NCBI GenBank assembly: GCA_035535315.1
Contig: DATLQD010000074.1
Coordinates: 1 to 64,000, forward strand
DNA length: 64,000 bases
Direction: 5' to 3'
From: DASQGA01 sp035535315
Lineage (GTDB): Bacteria; Actinomycetota; Thermoleophilia; Gaiellales; Gaiellaceae
A model generated the notes under the pieces. It did not search any database. It worked only from the letters and a program-made list of their open reading frames with translations, and had not been told where the DNA came from. Position numbers and translations under genes: made by a program. This document shows, one piece after another, positions 45,030 to 53,644 of this stretch; the stretch's first letter is position 1, and each line of letters opens with the position of its first letter.

Positions 45030-46816
45030 GAGCGCCGCTCCCCGTTCAGGTTGAGCACGGCGAGAAACGCCTCCTGCGGGATCTCCACCGTTCCGACCTG
45101 CTTCATCCGCTTCTTCCCTTTCTTCTGCCGTTCGAGGAGCTTGCGCTTGCGGCTGATGTCGCCGCCGTAGCACTTTGCGAGCACGTCCTTCCGCCGCGCC
45201 TTGATCGTCTCGCGCGCGATGATCCGGGATCCGATCGCGGCCTGGATGGGGACGTCGAACATCTGCCGCGGGATTTCCTGGCGGAGCCGCTCGACGAGGG
45301 CGCGGCCGCGGTCGTAGGCGAACTCACGGTGGACGATCAGGGAGAGCGCGTCGACCGAGTCGCCCGCGAGCAGGATGTCGACGCGGACGAGGTCGCCCTC
45401 CTGAAACCCGGTGACGTCGTAGTCGAAGCTCGCATAGCCCTTGGTACGACTCTTCAGCTGGTCGTAGTAGTCGTAGACGATCTCGGCGAGCGGGAGGTCG
45501 TACGTCAGAAGGACACGGTTCTCGCTCAGGTACTCCATGTGGTCGAACTGGCCCCGACGCTCGTTGTTCAGCTCCATCACCGTGCCGACGTACTCCTTCG
45601 GGACGATCGTCGTGGCGCGGATGAACGGCTCCTCCACGCGCTCGAACTCCCGCGGGAACTCGGCCGGGTTGTGGACCTCGAGCTCCTCACTGCCGTGAGT
45701 GATCACGCGGTAGGCGACGTTCGGTGCGGTAACGAGGAGGTCGAGGTCGAACTCGCGCTCGAGGCGCTCCCGCACGATCTCCATGTGGAGCAGGCCGAGG
45801 AAGCCGCACCGGAAGCCGAAGCCGAGGGCCCTCGAAGTCTCGGGTTCGTAGAAGAGCGAGGCATCGCTCAGCTTCAGTCTCTCGAGCGCGTCGCGAAGCT
45901 CCGGATAATCGTCGGAATCCGTGGGGAAGAGGCCTGCGAAAACCGTCGGCTTGACGTCCTTGTAGCCCGGAAGCGCATCCGCGGCCGGGCGCTCCTCGCT
46001 CGTCAGCGTGTCGCCCACCCGGAGCCGGCTCACGTCCTTCAGGCCGGTCATGACGTAGCCGACCTCTCCCGCCTCGAGAAAGGCCGTCGGAACGCGGTCC
46101 GGCGAGAAGAAGCCGAGCTCCTCCGGCTCGAATCGTGTCCCCTGTGCCATGGCACGGAGGCGCCCCCGCGGGAGAAAGGAGCCGTCCACCATGCGGACGA
46201 ACGCGACGACGCCGCGGTACTGATCGTACGAGGAGTCGAAGACGAGCGCCCGCGCAGGAGCTTCGGGATCTCCTCCTGGTGCAGGGATCCGCTCCACGAT
46301 CGCGTCGAGGACGGCTTCGACTCCCTCGCCGGTCTTCGCCGAGATCCGGAGGACGCGCTCAGGGTCGTCGCCAACGAGCTCCGCGACCTCGGCCGCGGTG
46401 GCGTCTGGATCCGCCTGCGGAAGATCGATCTTGTTGACGACCGGGACGATCTCGAGGTTGTTCTCGATCGCCAGATATGCATTTGCGAGCGTCTGCGCTT
46501 CGATCCCCTGCGCGGCGTCGACGACGAGAATCGCGCCCTCACACGCCTGGAGCGCCCGCGATACCTCGTACGTGAAGTCCACATGCCCGGGCGTGTCGAT
46601 CAGGTTGAGCTGATGGCCCTTCCACTCGACGCGGACGGCCTGCGCCTTGATCGTGATGCCGCGCTCCCGCTCCAGGTCCATCGTGTCGAGCACCTGGTCG
46701 CGCATCTCCCGAGCGGTCAAGGTGTCCGTCACCTCGAGAATGCGGTCGGCCAGAGTCGACTTGCCGTGGTCGATGTGGGCCACGATGGAGAAGTTGCGGA
46801 TGCGGTCGAGACTCAT
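45026..46816 (-). CDS. lepA: Elongation factor 4 (LepA)
   Basis: 596 residues from ATG 46816 (MSLDRIRNFSIVAHIDHGKS), which overlaps the murJ stop as ATGA; longer frames upstream are murJ shadows. G1 AHIDHGKST, G3 DTPGHVDF and G4 NKIDLP are followed by EF-G-like domains and a basic LepA-specific tail. Ribosome-associated GTPase. Confidence 0.97.
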   Translation of the reverse strand: MSLDRIRNFSIVAHIDHGKSTLADRILEVTDTLTAREMRDQVLDTMDLERERGITIKAQAVRVEWKGHQLNLIDTPGHVDFTYEVSRALQACEGAILVVDAAQGIEAQTLANAYLAIENNLEIVPVVNKIDLPQADPDATAAEVAELVGDDPERVLRISAKTGEGVEAVLDAIVERIPAPGGDPEAPARALVFDSSYDQYRGVVAFVRMVDGSFLPRGRLRAMAQGTRFEPEELGFFSPDRVPTAFLEAGEVGYVMTGLKDVSRLRVGDTLTSEERPAADALPGYKDVKPTVFAGLFPTDSDDYPELRDALERLKLSDASLFYEPETSRALGFGFRCGFLGLLHMEIVRERLEREFDLDLLVTAPNVAYRVITHGSEELEVHNPAEFPREFERVEEPFIRATTIVPKEYVGTVMELNNERRGQFDHMEYLSENRVLLTYDLPLAEIVYDYYDQLKSRTKGYASFDYDVTGFQEGDLVRVDILLAGDSVDALSLIVHREFAYDRGRALVERLRQEIPRQMFDVPIQAAIGSRIIARETIKARRKDVLAKCYGGDISRKRKLLERQKKGKKRMKQVGTVEIPQEAFLAVLNLNGERRS

Positions 46817-48441
46817 ACAGAGGGTCGAGAGCGGCGCAGCAGGGAGAGCAGCGCATCGAGCTCCTGGATACGAAGGATACGGGCCGCGCCCAGGAACGCT
46901 GCGACTGCGAGCGTGAGGCCGAGCCCTACCGAAACGATCTGGGCTCCGAGCGACCGGCCGAGCCACTGGTCGAGGCCGTACCACGTGCCGAACGCGACCG
47001 CCGCCGCCAGGCCCGATGCGACCGCGGTCCGCACATAGGCGTCGATCGTCTGGCGCCCCTGGAGCCGTCCCAGGCGCCGGCGGAGAAGAATGAGCAGGGC
47101 GACGGTCCCGGCGATGTTCACGATCGAGGTCGCAAGCGGAATTCCCCAGATGCCGACGCGAAACAGCGCAGCGTCGAGCGCCGCGTTCAGGACGAGATTC
47201 CCGAGCGCGACTGCAGTTGGGATCCAGGCGTTTTGCAGGCTGAAGAAGGCGCGGTTCAGCATCAGCATCGTCCCGTTGAAGGTCAGGCCGATAACGAACG
47301 CGGCGAGACCCTGGGCGACGATGGTCGTCTCCTCGTCACCGAAGGCGCCACGTTCGTAGAGGAGCCGGACGATCGGGACGGAGAGGACCGCGGTGACGGC
47401 GCTGGCGGGCAGCAGGAGGAAGCCGATCTGGCGGAGGCCGCTCGAGACCGTCTCTCGAAAGCCGTCCGTGTCGGCGCGCGCGGCGAGCCGCGAGAGCGCC
47501 GGGAAGAGCACCGTCGCGACCGCGACCGCGAAGATCCCCTGCGGCAGCATGTAGATCCGGAAGGCGGCGTCGATCGCGCTTGGCGCCAGGAGCGGATCGA
47601 TGTAGCGGGCCGCAAAGAACGTGTCCACGAGCAGGTTGAAGTTGATGAGCCCGATCCCGAGCGTCACGGGAAGCATCAGCGCGAAGACGCGCTTCACCGC
47701 CGGGTCGCGGACGTCGATCGCGACTCTGAGGCGGCCGTCGAGCCCTCGTAGCCACGGGATTGGCACGAGGAGCTGGATCACCGTGCCGGCTACGACGCCG
47801 CCCGCGTAGACGTAGAGCGCGGCGGACTCGGTGTCCGTGCGCGGGACGCCGACGACCAGGGCCGCGATGATCGCCAAATTCCAGAGCACCGGCGTCAGCG
47901 CAGGCACCGTGAACTGCTCGTAGCTGTTCAGGATTCCGACGATGACACCGGAAAGCCCCAACAAGACGACGATCGGGAAGAGCACGCGCGCGAGCCCGAC
48001 GACGAGATCCTGCTCCGCTCCCTCGTATCCGAACGGTCGCATGACCCAGGGGGCGAGGAGCATGAAGAGGGCGGTGATGCCGCCCAGCCCGAGCAGCATG
48101 AGCCAGAAGATCGTCGAGGCGACGCGCCACGCTCTGGCCCGGTCGCCCTTCTCGAGCATCTCGCTGAAGATCGGAACGAAGGCCGCCGAGAGGGCCGAGT
48201 CGGCGACGAGTGCCCGCACGAGGTTCGGGACCTGGAACGCGACCGTGAACGTGTTGATCGAGCCCTCAACGCCGAAGTAGCGGCGGACGACGACCTCGCG
48301 GAAAAGCCCGACGAAGCGCGAGAGAAGGGTTGCGAGGGAGAAGAGGGCCGTCGACCTGGCGAGGCGCCGTCGGCGTGCCCCTCCTGCGAGGTCGACTGCT
48401 GCGGAGCGCTCGGCCGCAGGGTCTTCGGGGCGATCGACCAT
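46813..48441 (-). CDS. murJ: Lipid II flippase MurJ
   Basis: 542 residues with about 14 hydrophobic segments and an N-terminal cytoplasmic, Arg-rich stretch. FSLATLLSRFVGLFREVVVRRYFG and FQVPNLVRALVADSALSAAFVPIF are the strongly conserved MurJ (MviN) start motifs. It moves lipid II across the membrane for peptidoglycan synthesis. It is translationally coupled to lepA (ATGA). Its start and that of rpsT diverge across 142 bases. Confidence 0.94.
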   Translation of the reverse strand: MVDRPEDPAAERSAAVDLAGGARRRRLARSTALFSLATLLSRFVGLFREVVVRRYFGVEGSINTFTVAFQVPNLVRALVADSALSAAFVPIFSEMLEKGDRARAWRVASTIFWLMLLGLGGITALFMLLAPWVMRPFGYEGAEQDLVVGLARVLFPIVVLLGLSGVIVGILNSYEQFTVPALTPVLWNLAIIAALVVGVPRTDTESAALYVYAGGVVAGTVIQLLVPIPWLRGLDGRLRVAIDVRDPAVKRVFALMLPVTLGIGLINFNLLVDTFFAARYIDPLLAPSAIDAAFRIYMLPQGIFAVAVATVLFPALSRLAARADTDGFRETVSSGLRQIGFLLLPASAVTAVLSVPIVRLLYERGAFGDEETTIVAQGLAAFVIGLTFNGTMLMLNRAFFSLQNAWIPTAVALGNLVLNAALDAALFRVGIWGIPLATSIVNIAGTVALLILLRRRLGRLQGRQTIDAYVRTAVASGLAAAVAFGTWYGLDQWLGRSLGAQIVSVGLGLTLAVAAFLGAARILRIQELDALLSLLRRSRPSV

Positions 48442-48541
48442 CCCGGGGAATCGTAGGGAAGGGGCCGCCCGGAGCCGCCGGCGGCCCGGTACGGCCGGGA
48501 GCTGTGCCGACGCTCGGGGGTCAGGGCTTCGGCGGGACCTT

Positions 48542-48550
48542 TGCTAGCAT
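48542..48550 (+). promoter_or_regulatory. Extended -10 promoter of rpsT
   Basis: TGCTAGCAT (TG-N-TAGCAT), with transcription expected near 48557, just ahead of the leader hairpin. No good -35 is visible, as is common with extended -10 promoters. Confidence 0.5.
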
Positions 48551-48556
48551 GCGAGC

Positions 48557-48578
48557 GCCCGCAGGACGGGCTCTTTTT
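48557..48578 (+). promoter_or_regulatory. Terminator-like hairpin in the rpsT leader
   Basis: GCCCG-CAGGA-CGGGC (48557-48571) is followed by TCTTTTT, and the rpsT ATG begins six bases after the T-run. It has the shape of an intrinsic terminator placed inside the leader, so it may be a transcription attenuator or the site where S20 represses itself. No Shine-Dalgarno precedes the ATG. Confidence 0.5.
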
Positions 48579-48583
48579 CTGCC

Positions 48584-48844
48584 ATGCCGAATATCAACCA
48601 ACAGAAGCACAGGGTCCGAAGCGCCGCCCGACAGCGGCTGGAGAACCTGCGCTGGCGCTCGACGGTGAAGACCCTTCAGAGGCGCCTCGAGACCGCTGTG
48701 GCCGACGGAGACAAGGAACGCATCGCAAGCGAGCACCGCGAGCTCGTCCGCTGGCTCGACAAGGCCGCCGCCCAGGGCGGGATGCACAAGAACCGGGCCG
48801 CCCGCAAGAAATCTCAGGCCGCCAAGCTCGTCGCCTCAACCTAG
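48584..48844 (+). CDS. rpsT: 30S ribosomal protein S20
   Basis: 86 residues, strongly basic, with MPNINQQKHRVRSAARQR, TVKTLQRRLE and the terminal IHKN-like MHKNRAARKKSQ. It binds 16S rRNA early in 30S assembly. The neighbours lepA/murJ and holA match the usual order. The 182 bases downstream to holA contain no recognisable gene. Confidence 0.96.
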   Translation: MPNINQQKHRVRSAARQRLENLRWRSTVKTLQRRLETAVADGDKERIASEHRELVRWLDKAAAQGGMHKNRAARKKSQAAKLVAST

Positions 48845-49026
48845 GGGCCGGCGACCGCCCTCGGGCAGCTCTGGCCCGGGACACCCGCGGCCCACCTCCC
48901 ACTTTTAAGCCTAGTGAGGAAAATCGCGCGGGTGGCGTACGACGTGTGACAGCTTCGTCACGAGCTGTCTCGGATTTCAGGCCTGGTTTCCCGGGAGGCA
49001 GCGATGGTGTGACCGAGCTCGCGTTC

Positions 49027-49998
49027 CTAGTGGTGTGCGAGCTCCGAGGTTCTCGTGACGTCGACGACTCCGCGGATCAGCTCGAGCTCACCGGCCAGGC
49101 GGCTCGCGCCTTTCAGCGCCTCGTCCAGCTCGGCGAGACGCACGATCGCGTCGTCGAGCTCCGCGCGTGCGTAGTTCCGGGAGTGGTCAAGTGCCTTGCG
49201 GACTCGGAACTCGTGCCTGCGGACCTTCTTCGCGATCTCCTTTGTGGCCAGACCTTCCTCCGCGAGAACCTGGACGGCGCGAACGAGCTCGACCTGGCCC
49301 GTCAGCTTCATGGCGACCACGAACGGGTCGTTGTGCTCCAGCGCGGCCTCGCACGCCTCCAGCGTGGCCTGGAGGTTCCGCGATCCCCAGGCGTCACCTA
49401 GCGCCCACCCCGGCGGCTCATGCGCAGAGACGGCGAGGTGCTCGACCTCTCGCCGGCTCACCGGCTCGGTTCCGGCCCACGCGGAGATCTTCTCGAGCTC
49501 GGTGGTCAGGGCTGTCGAATCGTCGCCGACGATCTCGATCAGCGCGCGCACCGCCTCTCCATCCAGTTGGAGGTGCAGCCCTTCGAGCTGTGCCCGTACC
49601 CACCCCGGTAGATCTCGCGGCTTGGGGATGTCGAACGTAAGCACCTTCCCGCCCTTCTTCAAGGCATCGGCGAGCGTCGAGGCTTTCGGCGGCTCCTCGG
49701 TCACGAGTGCCAAGATCGATCCGGGCGCCGGATCGACGAGATACTCGGCAATCGCCTGGGCGTCCTCGGCCTTCCAGCGCTCGACCCCCTCGACCACGAC
49801 CAGTCGGTCGGCTTCCGACCCGAAAAGACCCATCGCGTTGCAGGCCTCAACAGCCGCCGCACCGCTCGTGTCGGAGGCATGCAACAGCTCCAGGGTCTCG
49901 TTCCCGATCCTGGTGCGGAGCCTGCTCAGCGCCCGCCGCACCTTGGACCCGTCAGTCCCGGTCAGGAGATAGACAGGGAGAAGCGGCTCGCGGGACAT
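49027..49998 (-). CDS. holA: DNA polymerase III delta subunit
   Basis: 323 residues. PVYLLTGTDGSKVRRALSRL at the start, DRLVVVEGVERWKAEDAQAI and the C-terminal collar helices (WALGDAWGSRNLQATLEACE) match HolA. It opens and loads the beta sliding clamp within the clamp-loader complex. It follows comEC by 15 bases on the same strand, the standard comEA-comEC-holA order. Confidence 0.92.
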   Translation of the reverse strand: MSREPLLPVYLLTGTDGSKVRRALSRLRTRIGNETLELLHASDTSGAAAVEACNAMGLFGSEADRLVVVEGVERWKAEDAQAIAEYLVDPAPGSILALVTEEPPKASTLADALKKGGKVLTFDIPKPRDLPGWVRAQLEGLHLQLDGEAVRALIEIVGDDSTALTTELEKISAWAGTEPVSRREVEHLAVSAHEPPGWALGDAWGSRNLQATLEACEAALEHNDPFVVAMKLTGQVELVRAVQVLAEEGLATKEIAKKVRRHEFRVRKALDHSRNYARAELDDAIVRLAELDEALKGASRLAGELELIRGVVDVTRTSELAHH

Positions 49999-50013
49999 CC
50001 GGACGGAGCATAG

Positions 50014-52296
50014 TCAGCGGTCGGTCCGGACCGAGAAGCTACGCCCGTCCGATTCGATCACGACCCGCCCGTCCTCGTCTGTGCGATACACCTCGAGCCC
50101 CGGCTCGCGCGCCAGTGCCGCGAGCGTCGAGGGCGTCGGGTGGCCGTAGTCGTTGCCCCTTCCGACCGAGATCACCGCAATCCGGGGATCCACCACGTCG
50201 AGAAGCTCGGGGAGTCCCCGGTCGGACGATCCGTGATGGGCGACCTTCAGCACCTCGACCGTGGGCGGCCGGAGCGGCAGGGTCACTTCGGACTCGGCGT
50301 CAGCCGTGAGCAGAACGTCGAACGAGCCGTAGGTGGCGAGCAGGACGACCGCGTGCTGGTGTGGATCCTCACTCTCGACGCCAGGCCCGTCCGGCCAGAG
50401 GACACGTAGACGGAGCCGGCCCAGCCGGTACACGAGCCCGGCTCGCGCCGGGACGATCCGGACGTGCTCTTGCCGCGCCTCTGCGAGCGCCACGCGCTCG
50501 TCGGAGCTTTGCGTCGGCTCGAGCGGGTCGAGGATGAATCCGACCTGAAGACGATCGAGGATCTCGGTTGCGCCGCCCACATGATCCCGATGCGGATGGG
50601 TGAGGACGATGGCCGCCAGCCGGGAGACTCCGAGCGTCCGCAGCTGGGCTGCGACCTCGGCTTCGGGGGAGCCCTCGTCCACGAGCACCGCACCCTGCGC
50701 CACCTGCAGCAGGATGGAGTCGCCCTGCCCGACGTCGAGAACGGTCACACGAAGCCCACCCGGCGGCGAGGGTGGAGCGTCCTCGCCGGCCGAGCGCCAA
50801 GCCAGACCGAGAACCGCCGCCATGGCCACGAGTGCCAGGACGCGCCTGCCATGCGGAGGACGAATGCGAGTGGCGAGGACGATCACGATCAGACCGGCGG
50901 CGAGGACGGCAACTCCGGCCCCGGAGGAGACCTGGGCATGCGGGAGCCCGCCCACGAGACGAGCGCTGAGCGCGAGGTAGGCGGCCAGCCAGCCGTTCAG
51001 CCACCCGAGTGCAAGCGCCGCCGCCGGGAGAATCGGATCGAGCAGTGTCGCTGCGAAAGCGAGTGCCAGGAGCGGCGCGACGACCGGTTCCGCCAGGGCG
51101 TTCCCGAGCACGGAATACACGGGTATCGAGCCAAACTCGAGCCAGAGGATCGGAGCCGTCACGATTCCGCAAGCGGCGGAAACCGCGAGTGCTGCGACGA
51201 GCCGGCGTGGCAACGGGTAACCCTCCAAACGCCGCTCGACTCTCGGAACGGCGACGAAGATTGCGGAGACGGCCGCGAACGACAGCTGAAAGCCCGGCTC
51301 GAGCAGGGCATACGGCGTCGCCGCCATCAGCACGGCTGCTCCCACAAGGAGCGCGTACCAACGGTCGGCGGGCCGCGAAGCAAGCCACGCCAGAGATGCA
51401 AGCGATCCGGCGACTCCCGCCCGTACGACTGAAGGCTGCCATCCGACCGCGGCAACGTAGGCGAGCACCGACAGGAGCGCAGCGACCTGGCCCGCCCACC
51501 GAGGAAGGCCGAGGCCCCAGGCAAGCAGAAGCGCCCCCGCGATCACGTACGCGACGTTCTGGCCGGACACTGCCAGGAGGTGGTAAAGACCGGAGGCGCG
51601 GAAGTCATCGCGAAGCTCCTGGTCGAGCCCCTCGTCCTCTCCGAGCACGACGCCGGCGACAACTGCTCGGCGCTCGCCGTCGAGCCCTGGTGCGAGTGAC
51701 CGGTCGACACGTCGCCGCAGGACGTCAGCGAGCCCCCCGATCCCGCCGCGGTGGCCGACGATGCGGTAGCCATCAGCCCGGAGCACGACGTGGATCCCCT
51801 GCCGCCTCAGATACGCAGCCTCGTCGAATCGCTCTCCCTTTTCGGCACGACGGGGATGCCGAACAGTGGCGACCACCTCGAGCAGCGATCCTTGCGGTGG
51901 CGCGCGGCCGCGGGGCAGCTCGAGGCGCGAAAGCTCGTCCGTCCGCTCGGACCTGAACCTGTGCACGCGGATCGGGACCCGCACAGCGAACGCGCTACGG
52001 CGTGCCGGGCCCGTCACCTCGACCAGCGCTGCCCCGGCTTCTCCGGCGGCGGGAGCGAGCTCGCTCCGGTCGATCTGGTCGAGTCGAGCGCTTCCCCACC
52101 AGAGGCCTGCAAACAGGAGAGCCGTACCCAGGGCCACCGTACGTCGTGCCCCGAGCCAGACCGAGCCGACGGCCAGGACACCTGCAGCAAGCGCCAGAGC
52201 AAGAGTTGGGGCACGGACGACGAGCGATAGGCCGAGGCCCGCACAGAAGCAGCCGAGGACGAGGTGCGGCGCGCGCAGCCGGCTCCGACTCCTCAC
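50014..52296 (-). CDS. comEC: DNA-uptake channel ComEC/Rec2
   Basis: 760 residues, GTG start. An N-terminal membrane region and OB-like domain, a competence domain with DFRASGLYHLLAVSGQNVAY, and a multi-helix membrane core (about 240-480) are followed by a metallo-beta-lactamase-like domain (about 500-760) with VLDVGQGDSILLQ and LTHPHRDHVGG. It carries one DNA strand into the cell during transformation. The start overlaps the comEA stop (GTGA). Confidence 0.93.
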   Translation of the reverse strand: MRSRSRLRAPHLVLGCFCAGLGLSLVVRAPTLALALAAGVLAVGSVWLGARRTVALGTALLFAGLWWGSARLDQIDRSELAPAAGEAGAALVEVTGPARRSAFAVRVPIRVHRFRSERTDELSRLELPRGRAPPQGSLLEVVATVRHPRRAEKGERFDEAAYLRRQGIHVVLRADGYRIVGHRGGIGGLADVLRRRVDRSLAPGLDGERRAVVAGVVLGEDEGLDQELRDDFRASGLYHLLAVSGQNVAYVIAGALLLAWGLGLPRWAGQVAALLSVLAYVAAVGWQPSVVRAGVAGSLASLAWLASRPADRWYALLVGAAVLMAATPYALLEPGFQLSFAAVSAIFVAVPRVERRLEGYPLPRRLVAALAVSAACGIVTAPILWLEFGSIPVYSVLGNALAEPVVAPLLALAFAATLLDPILPAAALALGWLNGWLAAYLALSARLVGGLPHAQVSSGAGVAVLAAGLIVIVLATRIRPPHGRRVLALVAMAAVLGLAWRSAGEDAPPSPPGGLRVTVLDVGQGDSILLQVAQGAVLVDEGSPEAEVAAQLRTLGVSRLAAIVLTHPHRDHVGGATEILDRLQVGFILDPLEPTQSSDERVALAEARQEHVRIVPARAGLVYRLGRLRLRVLWPDGPGVESEDPHQHAVVLLATYGSFDVLLTADAESEVTLPLRPPTVEVLKVAHHGSSDRGLPELLDVVDPRIAVISVGRGNDYGHPTPSTLAALAREPGLEVYRTDEDGRVVIESDGRSFSVRTDR

Positions 52297-52889
52297 AGGT
52301 CGACGAGCGTTTTCAGTTCCTCGAGGCGAGCAGGCCCGATGCCCGGAACGGCGTCGAGCTCCTCGACGGCCTGGAAAGCGCCGTGCTCCGTTCGATAGGC
52401 CAGGATCTTCTGGGCGGTCACCGGCCCGATCCCAGGAAGCGTGTCGAGCTGCTCGAGCGTCGCTGAGTTCAGATGGATCTTCTGGCCGGCCACGGTGGGA
52501 CCTATGGCACCGCCTGCCGCAGCTGCGGTCGGCCCAGGATCGCCACGGGCAGGGACCAACACCTGCTGCCCGTCCGCAATCGGGGAGGCGAGGTTCACGA
52601 GCTCGAGAGCCGCTTTCGGCTTCGCTCCTCCCGCCCGGCGAATCGCGTCCGCGGTGCGACTGCCTTCCCGCAGTCGATAGAGGCCTGGCTTTCGCACCGC
52701 GCCGACCACGTGAACGAGGAGAGTCCGGGCGGGGGTTTTCTCAGCCGCGAGCGCCCCTGCGGGAGCCCGCGAGGTTTCTCGAGGAGTCCGATCGTCTTCC
52801 CCACCCAGCGCGAAGCGACCTCCGATCGCGAGGAGAAAAAGGACGGCGAGAGCGTAGGCGGCTGCCCGCCGGCGCGAGATCGTCGGCAT
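52293..52889 (-). CDS. comEA: Competence protein ComEA
   Basis: 198 residues from ATG 52889; a GTG at 52895 is also possible. An N-terminal membrane anchor (about 11-30) is followed by a SLBB domain (LLVHVVGAVRKPGLYRL) and paired helix-hairpin-helix motifs at the C-terminus (LNSATLEQLDTLPGIGPVTA, VPGIGPARLEELKTL). It binds incoming double-stranded DNA at the cell surface and passes it to ComEC, encoded directly downstream. Confidence 0.93.
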   Translation of the reverse strand: MPTISRRRAAAYALAVLFLLAIGGRFALGGEDDRTPRETSRAPAGALAAEKTPARTLLVHVVGAVRKPGLYRLREGSRTADAIRRAGGAKPKAALELVNLASPIADGQQVLVPARGDPGPTAAAAGGAIGPTVAGQKIHLNSATLEQLDTLPGIGPVTAQKILAYRTEHGAFQAVEELDAVPGIGPARLEELKTLVDL

Positions 52890-52999
52890 CTGCACGCGAT
52901 CGATGCTTGCGCGGAAAGACGCGCGAGTGGCGCACCGACCGTGCCGGAACGAACACGAATTCCTTGCCACGCGAACCTGGGTGGCACAAGATCGAGCGC

Positions 53000-53638
53000 G
53001 TGACCAACCAGCTCGTGGGCTTTCTCGGCGTCTCGCTGCTCGTGATCGCGGTCCCCGGACCGGATACCGCATTGACGATCCGGAACACGCTCGCTGGGGG
53101 GCGGGGAGCCGGTGTCTTCACTGCACTCGGGGTTGCAACGGGGCAAGCAACGTGGACGCTCGCGACGTGCACGGGCCTCGCAGCGCTCCTGCTGGCGTCG
53201 GAGCCGGCGTTCCTCGCGCTCAAGCTCGTGGGCGCGGGCTACCTCGTATTCCTGGGAGCGCAGGCGCTGCTCGGGGCCCTGAGCTCAGCTTTCGGCCGAT
53301 CTCGCGCCGTGGCGATCGCCGCTCCCTCGCGCCGGAGAATCGACCGCCGCGTCGCACTGCGCCAGGGCGTGGTCAGCAATCTCGGGAACCCGAAGATGGC
53401 GGTCTTCTTCACCAGTCTCCTGCCTCAGTTCGCTCCTGGCTCCGGCACCTCGTTCTCCGCGCTCCTCCTTCTCGGCCTCGTCTTCTGCTCGCTGACGCTC
53501 GCGTGGCTGGCCGCTTACGCGATAGCTGTCGCGAAGGCGGGCGACTATCTGCGCCGGTCCGGCATTCGCCGTGCGATCCAAGGGCTGACCGGCGCCGTTC
53601 TCATCGCACTCGGGCTCCGCATCGCAACCGAGCGCTGA
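53000..53638 (+). CDS. LysE/RhtB-family amino-acid exporter
   Basis: 212 residues from GTG 53000 (VTNQLVGFLGVSLLV). Six hydrophobic segments, with AVPGPDTALTIRNTLAGGRGAG after the first helix (the LysE signature), KLVGAGYLVFLGAQAL and LGNPKMAVFFTSLLPQF. It exports amino acids or related metabolites. The 954 bases of open frame upstream read antisense through comEA/comEC and are rejected. It diverges from comEA with 110 bases between; it stops 6 bases from the convergent aceA. Confidence 0.9.
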   Translation: MTNQLVGFLGVSLLVIAVPGPDTALTIRNTLAGGRGAGVFTALGVATGQATWTLATCTGLAALLLASEPAFLALKLVGAGYLVFLGAQALLGALSSAFGRSRAVAIAAPSRRRIDRRVALRQGVVSNLGNPKMAVFFTSLLPQFAPGSGTSFSALLLLGLVFCSLTLAWLAAYAIAVAKAGDYLRRSGIRRAIQGLTGAVLIALGLRIATER

Positions 53639-53644
53639 AAATCT

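Noticed and set aside
52958..52975. LexA box between comEA and the LysE gene
   Set aside because: One arm matches CGAAC, but the other (ATTCC) does not match GTTCG.
51866..52999. Long N-terminal extension of the LysE gene
   Set aside because: Runs antisense through comEC and comEA and is Arg/Ser-rich; the LysE family begins at GTG 53000.
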